In this document: positions 17,490 to 26,347 of the stretch, piece by piece
How positions within the stretch are numbered: position 1 is the first letter of the stretch
How the letters are laid out: every line of letters starts with the position of its first letter
Assembly (NCBI RefSeq): GCF_018398335.1
Contig: NZ_JAHBRX010000002.1
Coordinates: 372,001-436,000, forward strand
Length of the DNA stretch: 64,000 nt
Source of the DNA: Chelatococcus sp. HY11
GTDB lineage: Bacteria > Pseudomonadota > Alphaproteobacteria > Rhizobiales > Beijerinckiaceae
Direction of reading: 5' to 3'
Made by a program: the position numbers and the translations under genes
Notes under the pieces: model-generated
Told to the model about the DNA's origin: nothing
Database searches by the model: none
Seen by the model: the letters and a program-made list of their open reading frames with translations, nothing else

Positions 17490-18776
17490 TCAGCGGGTAT
17501 CTTGACCTTGCGAGACACCTTGGTTTTGCAGCGAACCTCGGCCTTGGGACGCGTCCTGGCTGACTGACCCGATTGTCTCTGTCACAGGGTTTTGTGCGGA
17601 AGAGCCCTTGCGAGAGGCAACCGTGTTTCCGCCCGGCGGGCTCACCGCCACATGAACGCGCGGTCGCAGGCGATACTGCCCTGCGGTCACGACCTGATTC
17701 CCGTCGCCGAGCCCAGAGGTCACGACCGTCAGATCCCCCTCTGTCGCGCCGGTTTGGATCGGCCGCATCTGGGCTATGCCATCCCCGTCGACCACCCAGG
17801 CATAGAGCCCGTCCGGGCCGCGCTGGACGGCCGCGTCCGGCACGGTCAGGGCGTTCTTCAGGGTGGATACGGTCACCGTGACATGGACGAACGCGCCCGG
17901 CCACAGGCGCTCGTCGTCGTTGGGAAACTCCGCCTTAAGGCGCAGCGTGGCGGTCGTGGGATCGATTCGGTTATCGATCACGGTGACCCGGCCTGTTCCA
18001 AGAACGGCACCCGACTCATCGATCGCCGTGATCGGCACAGGCCCCGAACGCATGGCCGCCTGCATCGCATCGAGGTTCTTCTCCGGCAGCGTGAACAGCA
18101 CCGCGACCGGCTTCAAGGTCGCAAGGATCCCCATCGGCAGGACATCGGATGGATGGACGACGTTTCCGGCATCCGCCTGTCGGATCCCCATCCGCCCGCT
18201 CGTGGGCGCGGTTATCGTCATATAGTCAAGATTGGTCGCCGCGCTGTCGATCGCAGCTTGGTCCGCATCAATCGTCGCTTTCAACTGATCGACCGTGGCC
18301 TGTTGCTGGTCGAGCTGCTGCTTGCTGGCGAAATCCTTGCTGGCGAGCGCGAGTGAGCGGGATAGGTCCGCCTGGGCGCTACGCAACTGGGCCGTATCCT
18401 TCGCCTTGCTGGCGCGAGCCTGCGCGAGGGCAGCTTCCGCCAGGCGCGGGTCAAGCCGGGCGAGAACATCCCCCGCCTTCACATGCTGCCCCTCCCTGAA
18501 AGTCACATCCTGGAGCGTGCCATCGACCCGTGTACGGACATTGACCGTCTGGGACGCCTGGACTGTGCCCAGGCCCGTCAGGGTCAAAGGCACATCGCGC
18601 CTTATCACGCGTGTCGCCGTCACGGGGACCGCCGCCTGCAGCGGAGGCGTAGGGACGTCGCTTTGCGAGCGCGCGGGCAACGTGAGAAACGCTACAGCCG
18701 TCCCGATCGCCACGGAGCCGAGCGTTGCAAGGACAATGACGGTTCGCGACGAACCAGGACGTCGAAACGAGGACAT
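17490..18776 (-). CDS. RND efflux periplasmic adaptor subunit, MdtA-like (HlyD family)
   Basis: The 428-residue protein has an N-terminal signal/anchor segment (about residues 10-33), a lipoyl-like half, an alpha-helical hairpin of about residues 100-160, a second lipoyl half (TITAPTSGRMGI), a beta-barrel and a membrane-proximal domain. The C-terminal 60 residues are Ser, Gln and Gly rich and look disordered. It should bridge the permease to an outer-membrane channel. It lies 43 bases upstream of the permease gene on the same strand, so the pair is one operon. No regulator gene is adjacent. Confidence 0.92.
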   Translation of the reverse strand: MSSFRRPGSSRTVIVLATLGSVAIGTAVAFLTLPARSQSDVPTPPLQAAVPVTATRVIRRDVPLTLTGLGTVQASQTVNVRTRVDGTLQDVTFREGQHVKAGDVLARLDPRLAEAALAQARASKAKDTAQLRSAQADLSRSLALASKDFASKQQLDQQQATVDQLKATIDADQAAIDSAATNLDYMTITAPTSGRMGIRQADAGNVVHPSDVLPMGILATLKPVAVLFTLPEKNLDAMQAAMRSGPVPITAIDESGAVLGTGRVTVIDNRIDPTTATLRLKAEFPNDDERLWPGAFVHVTVTVSTLKNALTVPDAAVQRGPDGLYAWVVDGDGIAQMRPIQTGATEGDLTVVTSGLGDGNQVVTAGQYRLRPRVHVAVSPPGGNTVASRKGSSAQNPVTETIGSVSQDASQGRGSLQNQGVSQGQDTR

Positions 18777-18898
18777 GAGCCCCTCGCGGATGACAGCCCT
18801 GCAGCATCGTTCCCGATTTGTGGCGCGACAGTGGCCTGCAAGATTAACTCGCGTCCATGTCGTCGGGTTCGTTCACGATGACAATCACGAAGCTGCGC

Positions 18899-19399
18899 TC
18901 AGCCACGCTTTTGCAGTTTGTCGTACTGCTTGATCAGCCGGTCGCGCTTCAGGCGCGACAGCCGCTGAAGCCAGAAGACGCCATTGAGCTGGTCGATCTC
19001 ATGCTGCAGGCAGATCGCGAGGAGGTCCTCTGCCCTCTCGATCCGTTCACTGCCTTCGAGGTCTTGATATCGACACACCACCGCGCGCGGTCGCTCCACC
19101 TCGGCGGTGACGCCCGGCATGGAAAGGCTGCCTTCCTCGTGGCGCATGAGCTTATCGGAGATCTCCGTGATCTCCGGATTGACATAGATGCGGGCGGCCC
19201 GGTCCCCCGGCATCCTGATCGCCACGACCCGTTGGAGAAGCCCGATATGGGGTGCGGTGAGGCCGAGGCCGGCGGCCGCTTCGAGCGTATCGGCGACATC
19301 CTCCGCCAGTTCACGCAGCGCGCCATCGAAGACGACGACCGCTTGCGCGATGTCGCGCAGCCGCGGATCGGGGTAACGCAGGATGGCACGCGCCGTCAT
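18899..19399 (-). CDS. Peptide deformylase-like protein with altered catalytic motifs
   Basis: The 166-residue protein has the overall deformylase length and fold pattern, but all three motifs are changed. Motif I reads GLGLTAPHIG with His51 for the usual Gln. Motif II reads EEGSLSMPG with Ser91 for the metal-ligand Cys. Motif III reads QHEIDQLNG, keeping His133 and Glu134 but with Gln137 for the second His ligand. In canonical enzymes Cys and two His bind the metal, so normal deformylation is doubtful. The start overlaps the MFS transporter stop by ATGA, so translation is coupled to that transporter. It is probably not the housekeeping copy, which would normally sit with fmt. Confidence 0.85.
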   Translation of the reverse strand: MTARAILRYPDPRLRDIAQAVVVFDGALRELAEDVADTLEAAAGLGLTAPHIGLLQRVVAIRMPGDRAARIYVNPEITEISDKLMRHEEGSLSMPGVTAEVERPRAVVCRYQDLEGSERIERAEDLLAICLQHEIDQLNGVFWLQRLSRLKRDRLIKQYDKLQKRG

Positions 19400-20649
19400 G
19401 ACGTCGCTCCCCTTGGCTGTGGCTTGTGGGCGAGGAAGAAGAACAGACCGGACAGGGCGGTCAAAACGGCGAGCGCGATGAAGACCTGTCCATAGGCTAC
19501 CGAGGCATCGAGCATGAGCCCGACGGCGACCGGGCTGATGATCGTGACGATCGCCGCGAAGGTCTGCACGATGCCGGCGATCTTGCCGTAGGAACGGCGG
19601 CCGAAATATTCGCCGATCAGGGCACTCGATACGGCCGTGCGGGTACCCCAGGCGAAGCCGAAGATCGCGGCGAAGATCGCGATGGCGATCACGCTGGGCG
19701 AAGCCGCCAGAATCATAAGCGCAACGGCCGCCGCGACCACATTGGTGCCGAGAAGGACACGCTTGGGCGCGAGATCGCCTAGCATGCCGCCAAAGATGCG
19801 GCCGGCGAGGTTGAAGACATTCACCTCGGCGAGAAAGAGGGTCGCGACAGCGCGGCCCGACACCCCTTCGAGATAGGGAAAGAGATGCACCAGCAGCGCC
19901 GCCTGATGGAAATTCGAGAACGCCATGGCGGCCGTGACAAACCAGAATGAATGTGTCGCGAGCGCCTGGCGCAATGAAAGGCCCTGCGATCCAGAAGGCT
20001 TCGAAGGATGAGGCCCCGTCGCCGGAACAGGCTGCCCGTCAGGACTGAGACCAAGCGCCTCCGGGTGGCTGCGGACAAGAAGCATGACTGGCAGGCCAAA
20101 ACCGACGATCGCAAAGCCGGTGCCGATGGCGGTGAGGCGCCAGCCGACATGGCTTTCAGCCAAGACGATCAATGGAAGCGCGACGAAGCCCGCCACCGCG
20201 AACCCCGCCACGGCGAGCCCCATGGCGGTGGAGCGGCGGGCAGAAAACCAGCTGTTGACGAGCTGGCTGACCGTGAGCAGTCCGATCAGACTATTGGCGA
20301 GCCCCATGCTCAGGCAGGCGACGTAGAAGCCGACCAGCGAATCCATGGTGCCGAAAAGGGCAAAGGCAGCGCAATAGAGGACCGTGCCCGCCACCATCAG
20401 TCGCTTGGCACCAAAGCGGTCGACGAGAGCACCTCCCAGGGGGCCCAGAAGCGTATCGACCGTCTGGATCGAGCGGCCGAACGACATCTGCGCCGCCGTC
20501 CAGCCGAACTCGTGACGCAACGGCTGGGCATAGATGGCGAGCCCCTGCATGGAGATGCTGGTGATCATCTGGGCGCAGAAACCTGCGGCCACGATGATCC
20601 AGCCGTAAAAGAAGTGCTTCTGGACGCGGGCGACGAATGTCACGGGCAC
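19396..20649 (-). CDS. MFS transporter, OFA/monocarboxylate-type
   Basis: The protein of about 417 residues has twelve predicted helices, beginning QKHFFYGWIIVAAGFCAQM, the typical opening of the OFA (oxalate/formate antiporter-like) and monocarboxylate MFS families. A D-R-F-G-A-K-R loop follows helix 2. A long hydrophilic central loop rich in Pro, Ser and Gly separates the two halves. The frame is open upstream to 21081, but those residues look non-coding and reach into the divergent idnD gene. GTG codons at 20649 or 20643 are the best starts; neither has a clear ribosome-binding site. It is the first gene of a two-gene operon with the deformylase-like protein. The substrate is unknown. Confidence 0.85.
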   Translation of the reverse strand: MPVTFVARVQKHFFYGWIIVAAGFCAQMITSISMQGLAIYAQPLRHEFGWTAAQMSFGRSIQTVDTLLGPLGGALVDRFGAKRLMVAGTVLYCAAFALFGTMDSLVGFYVACLSMGLANSLIGLLTVSQLVNSWFSARRSTAMGLAVAGFAVAGFVALPLIVLAESHVGWRLTAIGTGFAIVGFGLPVMLLVRSHPEALGLSPDGQPVPATGPHPSKPSGSQGLSLRQALATHSFWFVTAAMAFSNFHQAALLVHLFPYLEGVSGRAVATLFLAEVNVFNLAGRIFGGMLGDLAPKRVLLGTNVVAAAVALMILAASPSVIAIAIFAAIFGFAWGTRTAVSSALIGEYFGRRSYGKIAGIVQTFAAIVTIISPVAVGLMLDASVAYGQVFIALAVLTALSGLFFFLAHKPQPRGATS

Positions 20650-21044
20650 CGTGCTTTGATCCGATGCGCCGGGAGCTTGATCCGGCGGTGCCTCGCGTCT
20701 GTTCACCGCGCAGTCACGCCGTATGCCGGCGAATGGATCGGGATCGAGCTTTCGACCAAGGAAAAACCCACCGCAGTGCCAGTGCCCTTTTTGCCGTGGA
20801 TAACCGCCGCGACGGCGAACGGCAAGCTCCATTGCCCGCGCCGATGGCGGCATCGCGTTTCCATCTGTGCAAAAAAGTGATGGATGAGGTTGTTGTATCC
20901 TTGGAGTTGCCACGAAACGGGGCGTAGAACAACGGCAATGCCACGCATGATGGAGATCATGACGGACAGGGCAGGAGCCGATATAGAATCGTACGCAGCA
21001 ATAGGCGGGCATTGTTCGCCCACGAGATTTGTTCGAGGAAACAC
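20650..21044. other. Divergent intergenic region, 395 bases
   Basis: This region separates the MFS transporter from idnD. The MFS reading frame stays open through it, but the codons do not resemble a membrane-protein N-terminus. It should contain both promoters; I could not identify a convincing operator. Confidence 0.4.
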
Positions 21045-22091
21045 ATGTCGTCTTCACCACTGGGCGTTGTCGTTCATGCACCGAAGGATCTGCGCGTCGA
21101 GGCGGTCGCGGCGGTCGCGCCGGCCGCCGGCGAAGTGCGCATCGGTATCGAGGCGGGCGGCATCTGCGGATCCGACATGCACTATTTCAGCCATGGCGGC
21201 TTCGGCACGATCCGGATCAAGGAGCCGATGGTTCTCGGTCATGAGATTGCCGGAACGGTGGTGGAGCTCGGCGCCGGCGTCAGCCATCTCGCTGTCGGCA
21301 CGCGCGTCGCCGTCAACCCCAGCCGCCCCTGCGGCGTCTGCAAATATTGCCGCGAAGGCGCCCAGCGGCAGTGCCTCGACATGCATTTTCTCGGCAGCGC
21401 CATGCGTTTCCCCCATGCCCAGGGCGGTTTTCGGCAGAGCCTGACGGTGAAGGCAGAGCAAGCCGTGCCGATCGCTGACACCGTAACCATGGGTGAGGCC
21501 GCGATGGGGGAGCCCCTGTCGGTCTGCTTGCATGGGGCCCGCCAAGCCGGGCCGCTGATGGGCAAGCGCGTCCTCGTCACCGGCTGCGGGCCGATCGGCA
21601 TGTTGACGGTGATCGTGGCGCGCTATGCGGGCGCGGCCGAAATCGTCGTGACGGATGTCAGCGATTTCCCGCTGACGATCGCGCGCCAGGTCGGCGCCTC
21701 GCGCGCCATCAATATCGCAGCCGAGCCCGACGCTCTGGAGGCCTACGGCGCCGATAAGGGCAGCTTCGACGTGCTGTTCGAAGCCTCCGGACACCAGTCG
21801 GCCCTGGTCGGTGCCTTGACCGCGCTGCGTCCCGGCGCCGTCATCGTCCAGCTTGGGCTTGGTGGTGATATGACACTTCCCATCAATGTCATCGTGGCCA
21901 AGGAGCTGCAGCTACGTGGGACGTTCCGTTTCGATTCCGAGTTCAATCTGGCGGTTGAGCTGATGAATCGTGGGCTGATCGACGTAAAACCGCTGCTTAC
22001 CGCCACGATCCCCTTCCGGGAGGCGAATGAGGCCTTCAACCTGGCGCTTGACCGCTCGCGCGCCGTCAAGGTTCAGTTGGCTTTCACATAG
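21045..22091 (+). CDS. idnD: L-idonate 5-dehydrogenase
   Basis: The 348-residue zinc-dependent medium-chain dehydrogenase oxidises L-idonate to 5-keto-D-gluconate. Catalytic zinc ligands are in GGICGSDMHYF (Cys) and the GHE segment. The structural-zinc lobe has four cysteines in the CGVCKYCREGAQRQC stretch. The GCGPIGML Rossmann motif binds NAD(P). The GGFGTIRIKEPMVLGHEIAG-type region is characteristic of IdnD rather than sorbitol or threonine dehydrogenases. ATG 21045 follows GAGGAAACAC, a good ribosome-binding site. It opens a four-gene cluster that carries L-idonate to the pentose phosphate pathway. Confidence 0.88.
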   Translation: MSSSPLGVVVHAPKDLRVEAVAAVAPAAGEVRIGIEAGGICGSDMHYFSHGGFGTIRIKEPMVLGHEIAGTVVELGAGVSHLAVGTRVAVNPSRPCGVCKYCREGAQRQCLDMHFLGSAMRFPHAQGGFRQSLTVKAEQAVPIADTVTMGEAAMGEPLSVCLHGARQAGPLMGKRVLVTGCGPIGMLTVIVARYAGAAEIVVTDVSDFPLTIARQVGASRAINIAAEPDALEAYGADKGSFDVLFEASGHQSALVGALTALRPGAVIVQLGLGGDMTLPINVIVAKELQLRGTFRFDSEFNLAVELMNRGLIDVKPLLTATIPFREANEAFNLALDRSRAVKVQLAFT

Positions 22092-22203
22092 ACGACGGCT
22101 CTCAACCTCGGCCCCTGCCCTATCGGCAGGAACGGTGTATCGCGAGACGGCCCTGCTGTATTCAGGGCACAAACCCCGCCTTCGCGCGAAACAGGAACGA
22201 GAT

Positions 22204-23619
22204 ATGACGACAAAGGCAACAGTAGGCGTTCTCGGTCTCGGGACCATGGGCGCCAATCTCGCCCTCAACCTGGCGGATCAGGGCGGGCAGACCGTCGCGC
22301 TCTTCAACCGCACCACGATCAAGGCGCAGGAACTCGTGGACGCCAACCCGGCGCTCGCCAAGTCCCTGGTTCCGACCGATAGTCTCAAAGGTTTTGTCGC
22401 CGCGCTCGCGACCCCTCGGATCGTCATCCTGATGGTGCAGGCGGGCTCTGCCGTCGACGAGCAGATCGCCGCGCTCGAGCCCCTCCTCGACAAAGGCGAC
22501 ATTGTCATCGACGCTGGCAACGCCGATTTCAACGACACGCGCCGCCGCGCCGCCGCGCTGAAGGATAGCCCCATCCGCTTCGTCGGCATGGGCGTCTCGG
22601 GCGGCGAACTCGGCGCCCGCCATGGACCGTCGATCATGGCCGGCGGTGATGCCGACGTTTATGCCATCATCGGCCCTATCCTGGAGCGCATCGCCGCCAA
22701 ATATCAGGGCGTGCCCTGCGTGGCCCATATGGGCACGGATGGCGCCGGCCATTTCGTCAAGACCATCCACAACGGTATCGAATATGCCGATATGGAGATG
22801 ATCGCCGAGGTCTACGGCATCATGCGCGACGGCCTGGGCCTTCAGGCAGCCGAGGCGGCAAAGGTCTTCACGCGGTGGAACGAGGGCGGCCTCTCCTCCT
22901 ATCTTATCGAAATCTCCGGCGTCACGCTTGCCGAAATCGATCCCGACACGGACAAGCCGATGGTCGATGTCATCGTCGACGAAGCCGGCCAGAAGGGCAC
23001 CGGCCGCTGGGCGGTAATCGAAGCGCAGAAGCTCGCCGTCAGCGCCACGACGCTCGAAGCCGCGGTCTCTGCGCGCATCATCTCCGCCCATCGCGCCGAA
23101 CGCGCCCGAACCGGCGCGATCTACGACCTCGGCCCGGCTGACAAGCTGTCCGGCGTTGACCTCGACGCGCTCGAAAAGGCCTTGGAAACGGCCAAGATCA
23201 TTGCCTATGCGCAAGGCTTCGTCATCATGCAGGAGGCCTCCAAGACCTTCGGGTGGGATCTGCCACTCGGCAAGATCGCCGAGATCTGGCGCGCCGGCTG
23301 CATCATCCGCTCGCGCTTCCTCGACGATATCACGCGCGCCTTCGATGCCAGCGAGGCACCGGAAAACCTGCTGCAGGTTCCTGAATTCGTGCAGCGTGTT
23401 AAGGCGGGCCAGGGCGCGTTGCGCCGCGTCGTGGCTGAAGCCGCGCTCGCCGGCATCCCGGTGCCCGCTCTCTCCGCCGCGCTCGCCTATTTCGACGACC
23501 TGCGGCGGCCGCGGGGCACTGCCAACTTGATCCAGGCGCAGCGCGATCTGTTTGGCGCCCACACCTTCCGCCGGCTCGACCGGGATGGGGTATTCCATCA
23601 CGAATGGCCACCGGTCTGA
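22204..23619 (+). CDS. gnd: 6-phosphogluconate dehydrogenase (decarboxylating, NADP-dependent)
   Basis: The 471-residue protein matches the long form of 6PGDH. It has an N-terminal Rossmann motif GLGTMGANLALNLADQG, the catalytic region GVSGGELGARHGPSIM, a Lys-containing GHFVKTIHNGIEYADMEM segment and an all-helical C-terminal domain. It converts 6-phosphogluconate to ribulose 5-phosphate and CO2. ATG 22204 follows GGAACGAGAT. It lies between idnD and idnO, so the product of the gluconate kinase encoded at the end of the cluster is consumed by an enzyme of the same operon. Confidence 0.93.
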   Translation: MTTKATVGVLGLGTMGANLALNLADQGGQTVALFNRTTIKAQELVDANPALAKSLVPTDSLKGFVAALATPRIVILMVQAGSAVDEQIAALEPLLDKGDIVIDAGNADFNDTRRRAAALKDSPIRFVGMGVSGGELGARHGPSIMAGGDADVYAIIGPILERIAAKYQGVPCVAHMGTDGAGHFVKTIHNGIEYADMEMIAEVYGIMRDGLGLQAAEAAKVFTRWNEGGLSSYLIEISGVTLAEIDPDTDKPMVDVIVDEAGQKGTGRWAVIEAQKLAVSATTLEAAVSARIISAHRAERARTGAIYDLGPADKLSGVDLDALEKALETAKIIAYAQGFVIMQEASKTFGWDLPLGKIAEIWRAGCIIRSRFLDDITRAFDASEAPENLLQVPEFVQRVKAGQGALRRVVAEAALAGIPVPALSAALAYFDDLRRPRGTANLIQAQRDLFGAHTFRRLDRDGVFHHEWPPV

Positions 23620-23733
23620 CAGCAGACACGGGTCCATGGCGTCGCCCCCTACCGGGGCGATGCAATGCGCGATGATCAAGACCGCTCAGTACTGCGGATC
23701 GCCAATGGTGGAACGTCACGGGGCTGCAACGGC

Positions 23734-24501
23734 ATGAGTCTTCAACTGTTTGATCTGTCAGGGCGAATCGCGCTCATCACCGGCGCCGGCCAGGGCATCG
23801 GCTATGCCCTGGCGCAGGGACTTGGAGGCGCCGGCGCGCATATCGTCATCAACGGCCGTGACGCCACCCGCCTCGAGGCCGCCGCGGAGCGCCTCCGCGG
23901 CGAAGGCCTGACCGTCGCGACCGCGCTCTTCGATGTCACAGACCAGAAAGCGGTGGTCGCCGGCATCGAGGCCGTCGAGCGTGACGTCGGCCCGCTCGAC
24001 ATCCTCGTCAACAATGCCGGGATCCAGCGGCGCACACCACTTGAGGACTACCCCGTCGAGACCTGGCATGAACTTATGCGCGCCAATCTCGACAGCGTCT
24101 TCTACGTCAGCCAGGCGGTGGCCCGGCATATGATCCCGCGCAAGCGCGGCAAGATCATCAATATCGCCAGCCTGCAAAGCGAGGCCGCCCGCTATTCCAT
24201 CGCGCCCTATACCGCGTCCAAGGGGGCCGTGAAGAACCTGACGCGTGGCATGTGCACGGATTGGGCACGTCATGGCCTGCAGATCAACGCGATCGGCCCA
24301 GGCTATTTTGACACACCGCTCAACGCCGCCCTCGTCGCCAATCCCGATTTTGACGCCTGGCTGAAGACGCGCACACCGGCCGGCCGCTGGGGCAAGGTCG
24401 AGGAATTGCAGGGCGCGGCCATTTTCCTCGCCTCCAACGCATCGAATTTCGTGAATGGCCAGATCCTTTACGTCGATGGAGGCGTCCTTGCGACGCTCTG
24501 A
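23734..24501 (+). CDS. idnO: SDR-family gluconate 5-dehydrogenase
   Basis: The 255-residue short-chain dehydrogenase has the cofactor motif GAGQGIG, the NNAG motif, the catalytic Ser in IASLQSE and the YTASK catalytic Tyr/Lys pair. Its IQRRTPLEDYP region resembles gluconate 5-dehydrogenases, which reduce 5-keto-D-gluconate to D-gluconate. The neighbouring idnD and gluconate kinase support this over other SDR roles. ATG 23734 lies 114 bases after gnd. The 3' end overlaps the kinase gene. Confidence 0.87.
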   Translation: MSLQLFDLSGRIALITGAGQGIGYALAQGLGGAGAHIVINGRDATRLEAAAERLRGEGLTVATALFDVTDQKAVVAGIEAVERDVGPLDILVNNAGIQRRTPLEDYPVETWHELMRANLDSVFYVSQAVARHMIPRKRGKIINIASLQSEAARYSIAPYTASKGAVKNLTRGMCTDWARHGLQINAIGPGYFDTPLNAALVANPDFDAWLKTRTPAGRWGKVEELQGAAIFLASNASNFVNGQILYVDGGVLATL

Positions 24502-25006
24502 TCCCCCTATCGCCATCGTGCTGATGGGTGTCGCCGGCAGCGGCAAGACAACCCTCGGCCTTGCCCTCGCCGAGCGCTTCGGGCTTGCGTTCTACGACGC
24601 CGACGATTTCCATCCGCCGGCCAATGTCGCCAAGATGTCGGCCGGCATCCCGCTGAACGATGACGACCGCGCGCCCTGGCTCGACCGGCTCGCGGAACTC
24701 CTGCATGACTCGATCGCGGAAGGCCGCTCGGTCGCGCTCGCCTGCTCGGCGCTCAAGCGGCGTTATCGGGATCGCCTGCGTGAAGGCTGCCCCGGCATTC
24801 TCTTCGTCCACCAGGTCGGTGACCGCGACATGATCGCGGAACGGATGAAGCGCCGGACGGACCACTATATGCCGCCATCGCTGCTCGACAGCCAGTTCGC
24901 CGCTCTCGAATTGCCTGACACGGATGAGAGCGTGCTGACCCTCGATGGCACCGAACCGCCTGAAGTATTGGTCGACAAGGTCGTCGCACGTCTGGCGCAA
25001 GCATAA
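24476..25006 (+). CDS. idnK: Gluconokinase (GntK/IdnK type)
   Basis: The 176-residue P-loop kinase has Walker A GVAGSGKTT and the DADDFHPPANVAKM and GIPLNDDDRAPWL signatures of thermoresistant-type gluconokinase. It phosphorylates D-gluconate to 6-phosphogluconate, the substrate of the gnd product. Starting at ATG 24476 it overlaps idnO by 26 bases; a TTG at 24488 is possible. It ends the idn cluster. No dedicated transporter or LacI-type regulator for this pathway lies in the window. Confidence 0.92.
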   Translation: MEASLRRSDPPIAIVLMGVAGSGKTTLGLALAERFGLAFYDADDFHPPANVAKMSAGIPLNDDDRAPWLDRLAELLHDSIAEGRSVALACSALKRRYRDRLREGCPGILFVHQVGDRDMIAERMKRRTDHYMPPSLLDSQFAALELPDTDESVLTLDGTEPPEVLVDKVVARLAQA

Positions 25007-25171
25007 GCCTGCCGCGTTCAGTCAAGCGCCTTGAAAATGATGATGGGCCTCGACAGCCCGTGACCATCTATGTCCAGGTTCCGATCCGCCATCCCATGCG
25101 CCGGATCGACGATTGGAACGCAGCCTAGGGCAAGACGAAGGCGACGTCATCCCGTCGGAGCCGCGCGGCGC

Positions 25172-25486
25172 TCAGGCGCGACCGACCGTCGCCATCCGGC
25201 GGAGATCCGGTTCTGGTAAAATCCGGGCTGTCATCGCCAAAGCCGTCTGCAGCATCGCGATATCCACTCGCGGATCTGGTTGCCAACCGCAAGGACACGC
25301 ATTGTCGCCACGATGAGCATCGTAGATTTCCTTGTAGACTGAGCCCAGTGCTTCAGCCGCCATGCTCAGGACAGTCATCGGAGGCAGACGGCTGCCGTGC
25401 AGCACGTTGCAGAACGCTGTCATGACCGCCTGGCGCAGCTCGACTTCATAGAAGCTTATGTCCTCCGAAGATGTGTTACGCAGCAC
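25172..25486 (-). CDS. Hypothetical protein, about 104 residues
   Basis: I do not recognise a family. From the GTG at 25486 (AAAGGG nine bases upstream) the product would be about 104 residues with a helical, moderately hydrophobic centre (VELRQAVMTAFCNVL) and a CPCGW pair late in the chain. The frame is open from 25552, which would give 126 residues with an Arg-rich start. It overlaps the preceding small gene by 11 bases, so the two look like one small operon. It has no signal peptide or membrane segment. Confidence 0.5.
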   Translation of the reverse strand: MLRNTSSEDISFYEVELRQAVMTAFCNVLHGSRLPPMTVLSMAAEALGSVYKEIYDAHRGDNACPCGWQPDPRVDIAMLQTALAMTARILPEPDLRRMATVGRA

Positions 25487-25754
25487 GATACCCGGCCCTT
25501 TCCTCACGCGACGCGACGGACGACGAGGCATCCGCGGCGTCAAACAACCCAACCGTCAGGAGATCGACCAGCCGTTGCATCCGCCGTGACAGCACGTCAT
25601 AAGCCCGCGCGCTCGCATTGGCGGGCCCTTTGACGAAGGCATAGGCACATTTAAGCTCGAGACTGGTTGCTCCCGTTCGCAACAACTCCTCAACGATCAG
25701 CCGGTCGACCCGCCCAACGACCGCCGCCACATCGCGCTCACGAATAACGCTCAT
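25476..25754 (-). CDS. Hypothetical protein, 92 residues
   Basis: This small soluble protein begins MSVIRERDVAAVVGRVDRLIVEELL and is mostly predicted helix. I do not recognise it. The upstream sequence is AT-rich and probably holds its promoter. The coupling with the next small gene, together with weak similarity in size and helical make-up, suggests a pair acting together. They stand alone between the idn cluster and a hydroxyacid dehydrogenase. Confidence 0.5.
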   Translation of the reverse strand: MSVIRERDVAAVVGRVDRLIVEELLRTGATSLELKCAYAFVKGPANASARAYDVLSRRMQRLVDLLTVGLFDAADASSSVASREERAGYRAA

Positions 25755-26347
25755 ATCGACCCTCGATCCCGACTAGCGGCTCGCCCCAAAAACACTGTCC
25801 CGCGTGCTGGATTGCCGCCAAGTCCCTATTTCAAAAATTGCACCGGCGTGAATCTGTATTTCCGTGCTCTCTCGAAATATTCCAATCCACTCCAGTCTAG
25901 ATTTCAAAAATTTCTAAACTTAAATATTTCCAGAAATTGCTGATCAAGAATAAATCGAAAGCGATACACACGTCTACCCGAGTCGTACCGGAGGCTTCAG
26001 TTTGGCGTCACACTGGCTTCACTCACCAATGCTTGCCCCGCTTGACCGGCCACACTCATAAGGGACGATTCGATTTTCCGCAAGTCGCGACACATGCAAA
26101 ATACATCGAAATATTCACGCATCATAAATTATTATTTCTCTAATCTTTGCGATAAGCGCAATGTGTTGCTCGCCGTTCATGCCTCCCAAGCCGAATCTCT
26201 ATCACGACAAGAGAGCGGCAATGCCGATTATGATAGCCATGCCGTGGGCAGGCCCCGTCGCAGGCGTCAGGACGTATCGGCCAGCTTGCCAGCCGCTCCG
26301 ACACATCCTGCTTCCAACTTTGGCCGCTGTGCCCACAATGCGTGGCC
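25755..26347. other. AT-rich intergenic region, 593 bases
   Basis: From about 25830 to 26160 the sequence is distinctly AT-rich, with repeated short motifs such as TTTCAAAAATT and AAATTTCTAAA and TTTCCAGAAATT. I see no gene, IS end or RNA gene. It probably contains the promoter of the two small minus-strand genes and could be a boundary of acquired DNA. Confidence 0.5.
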
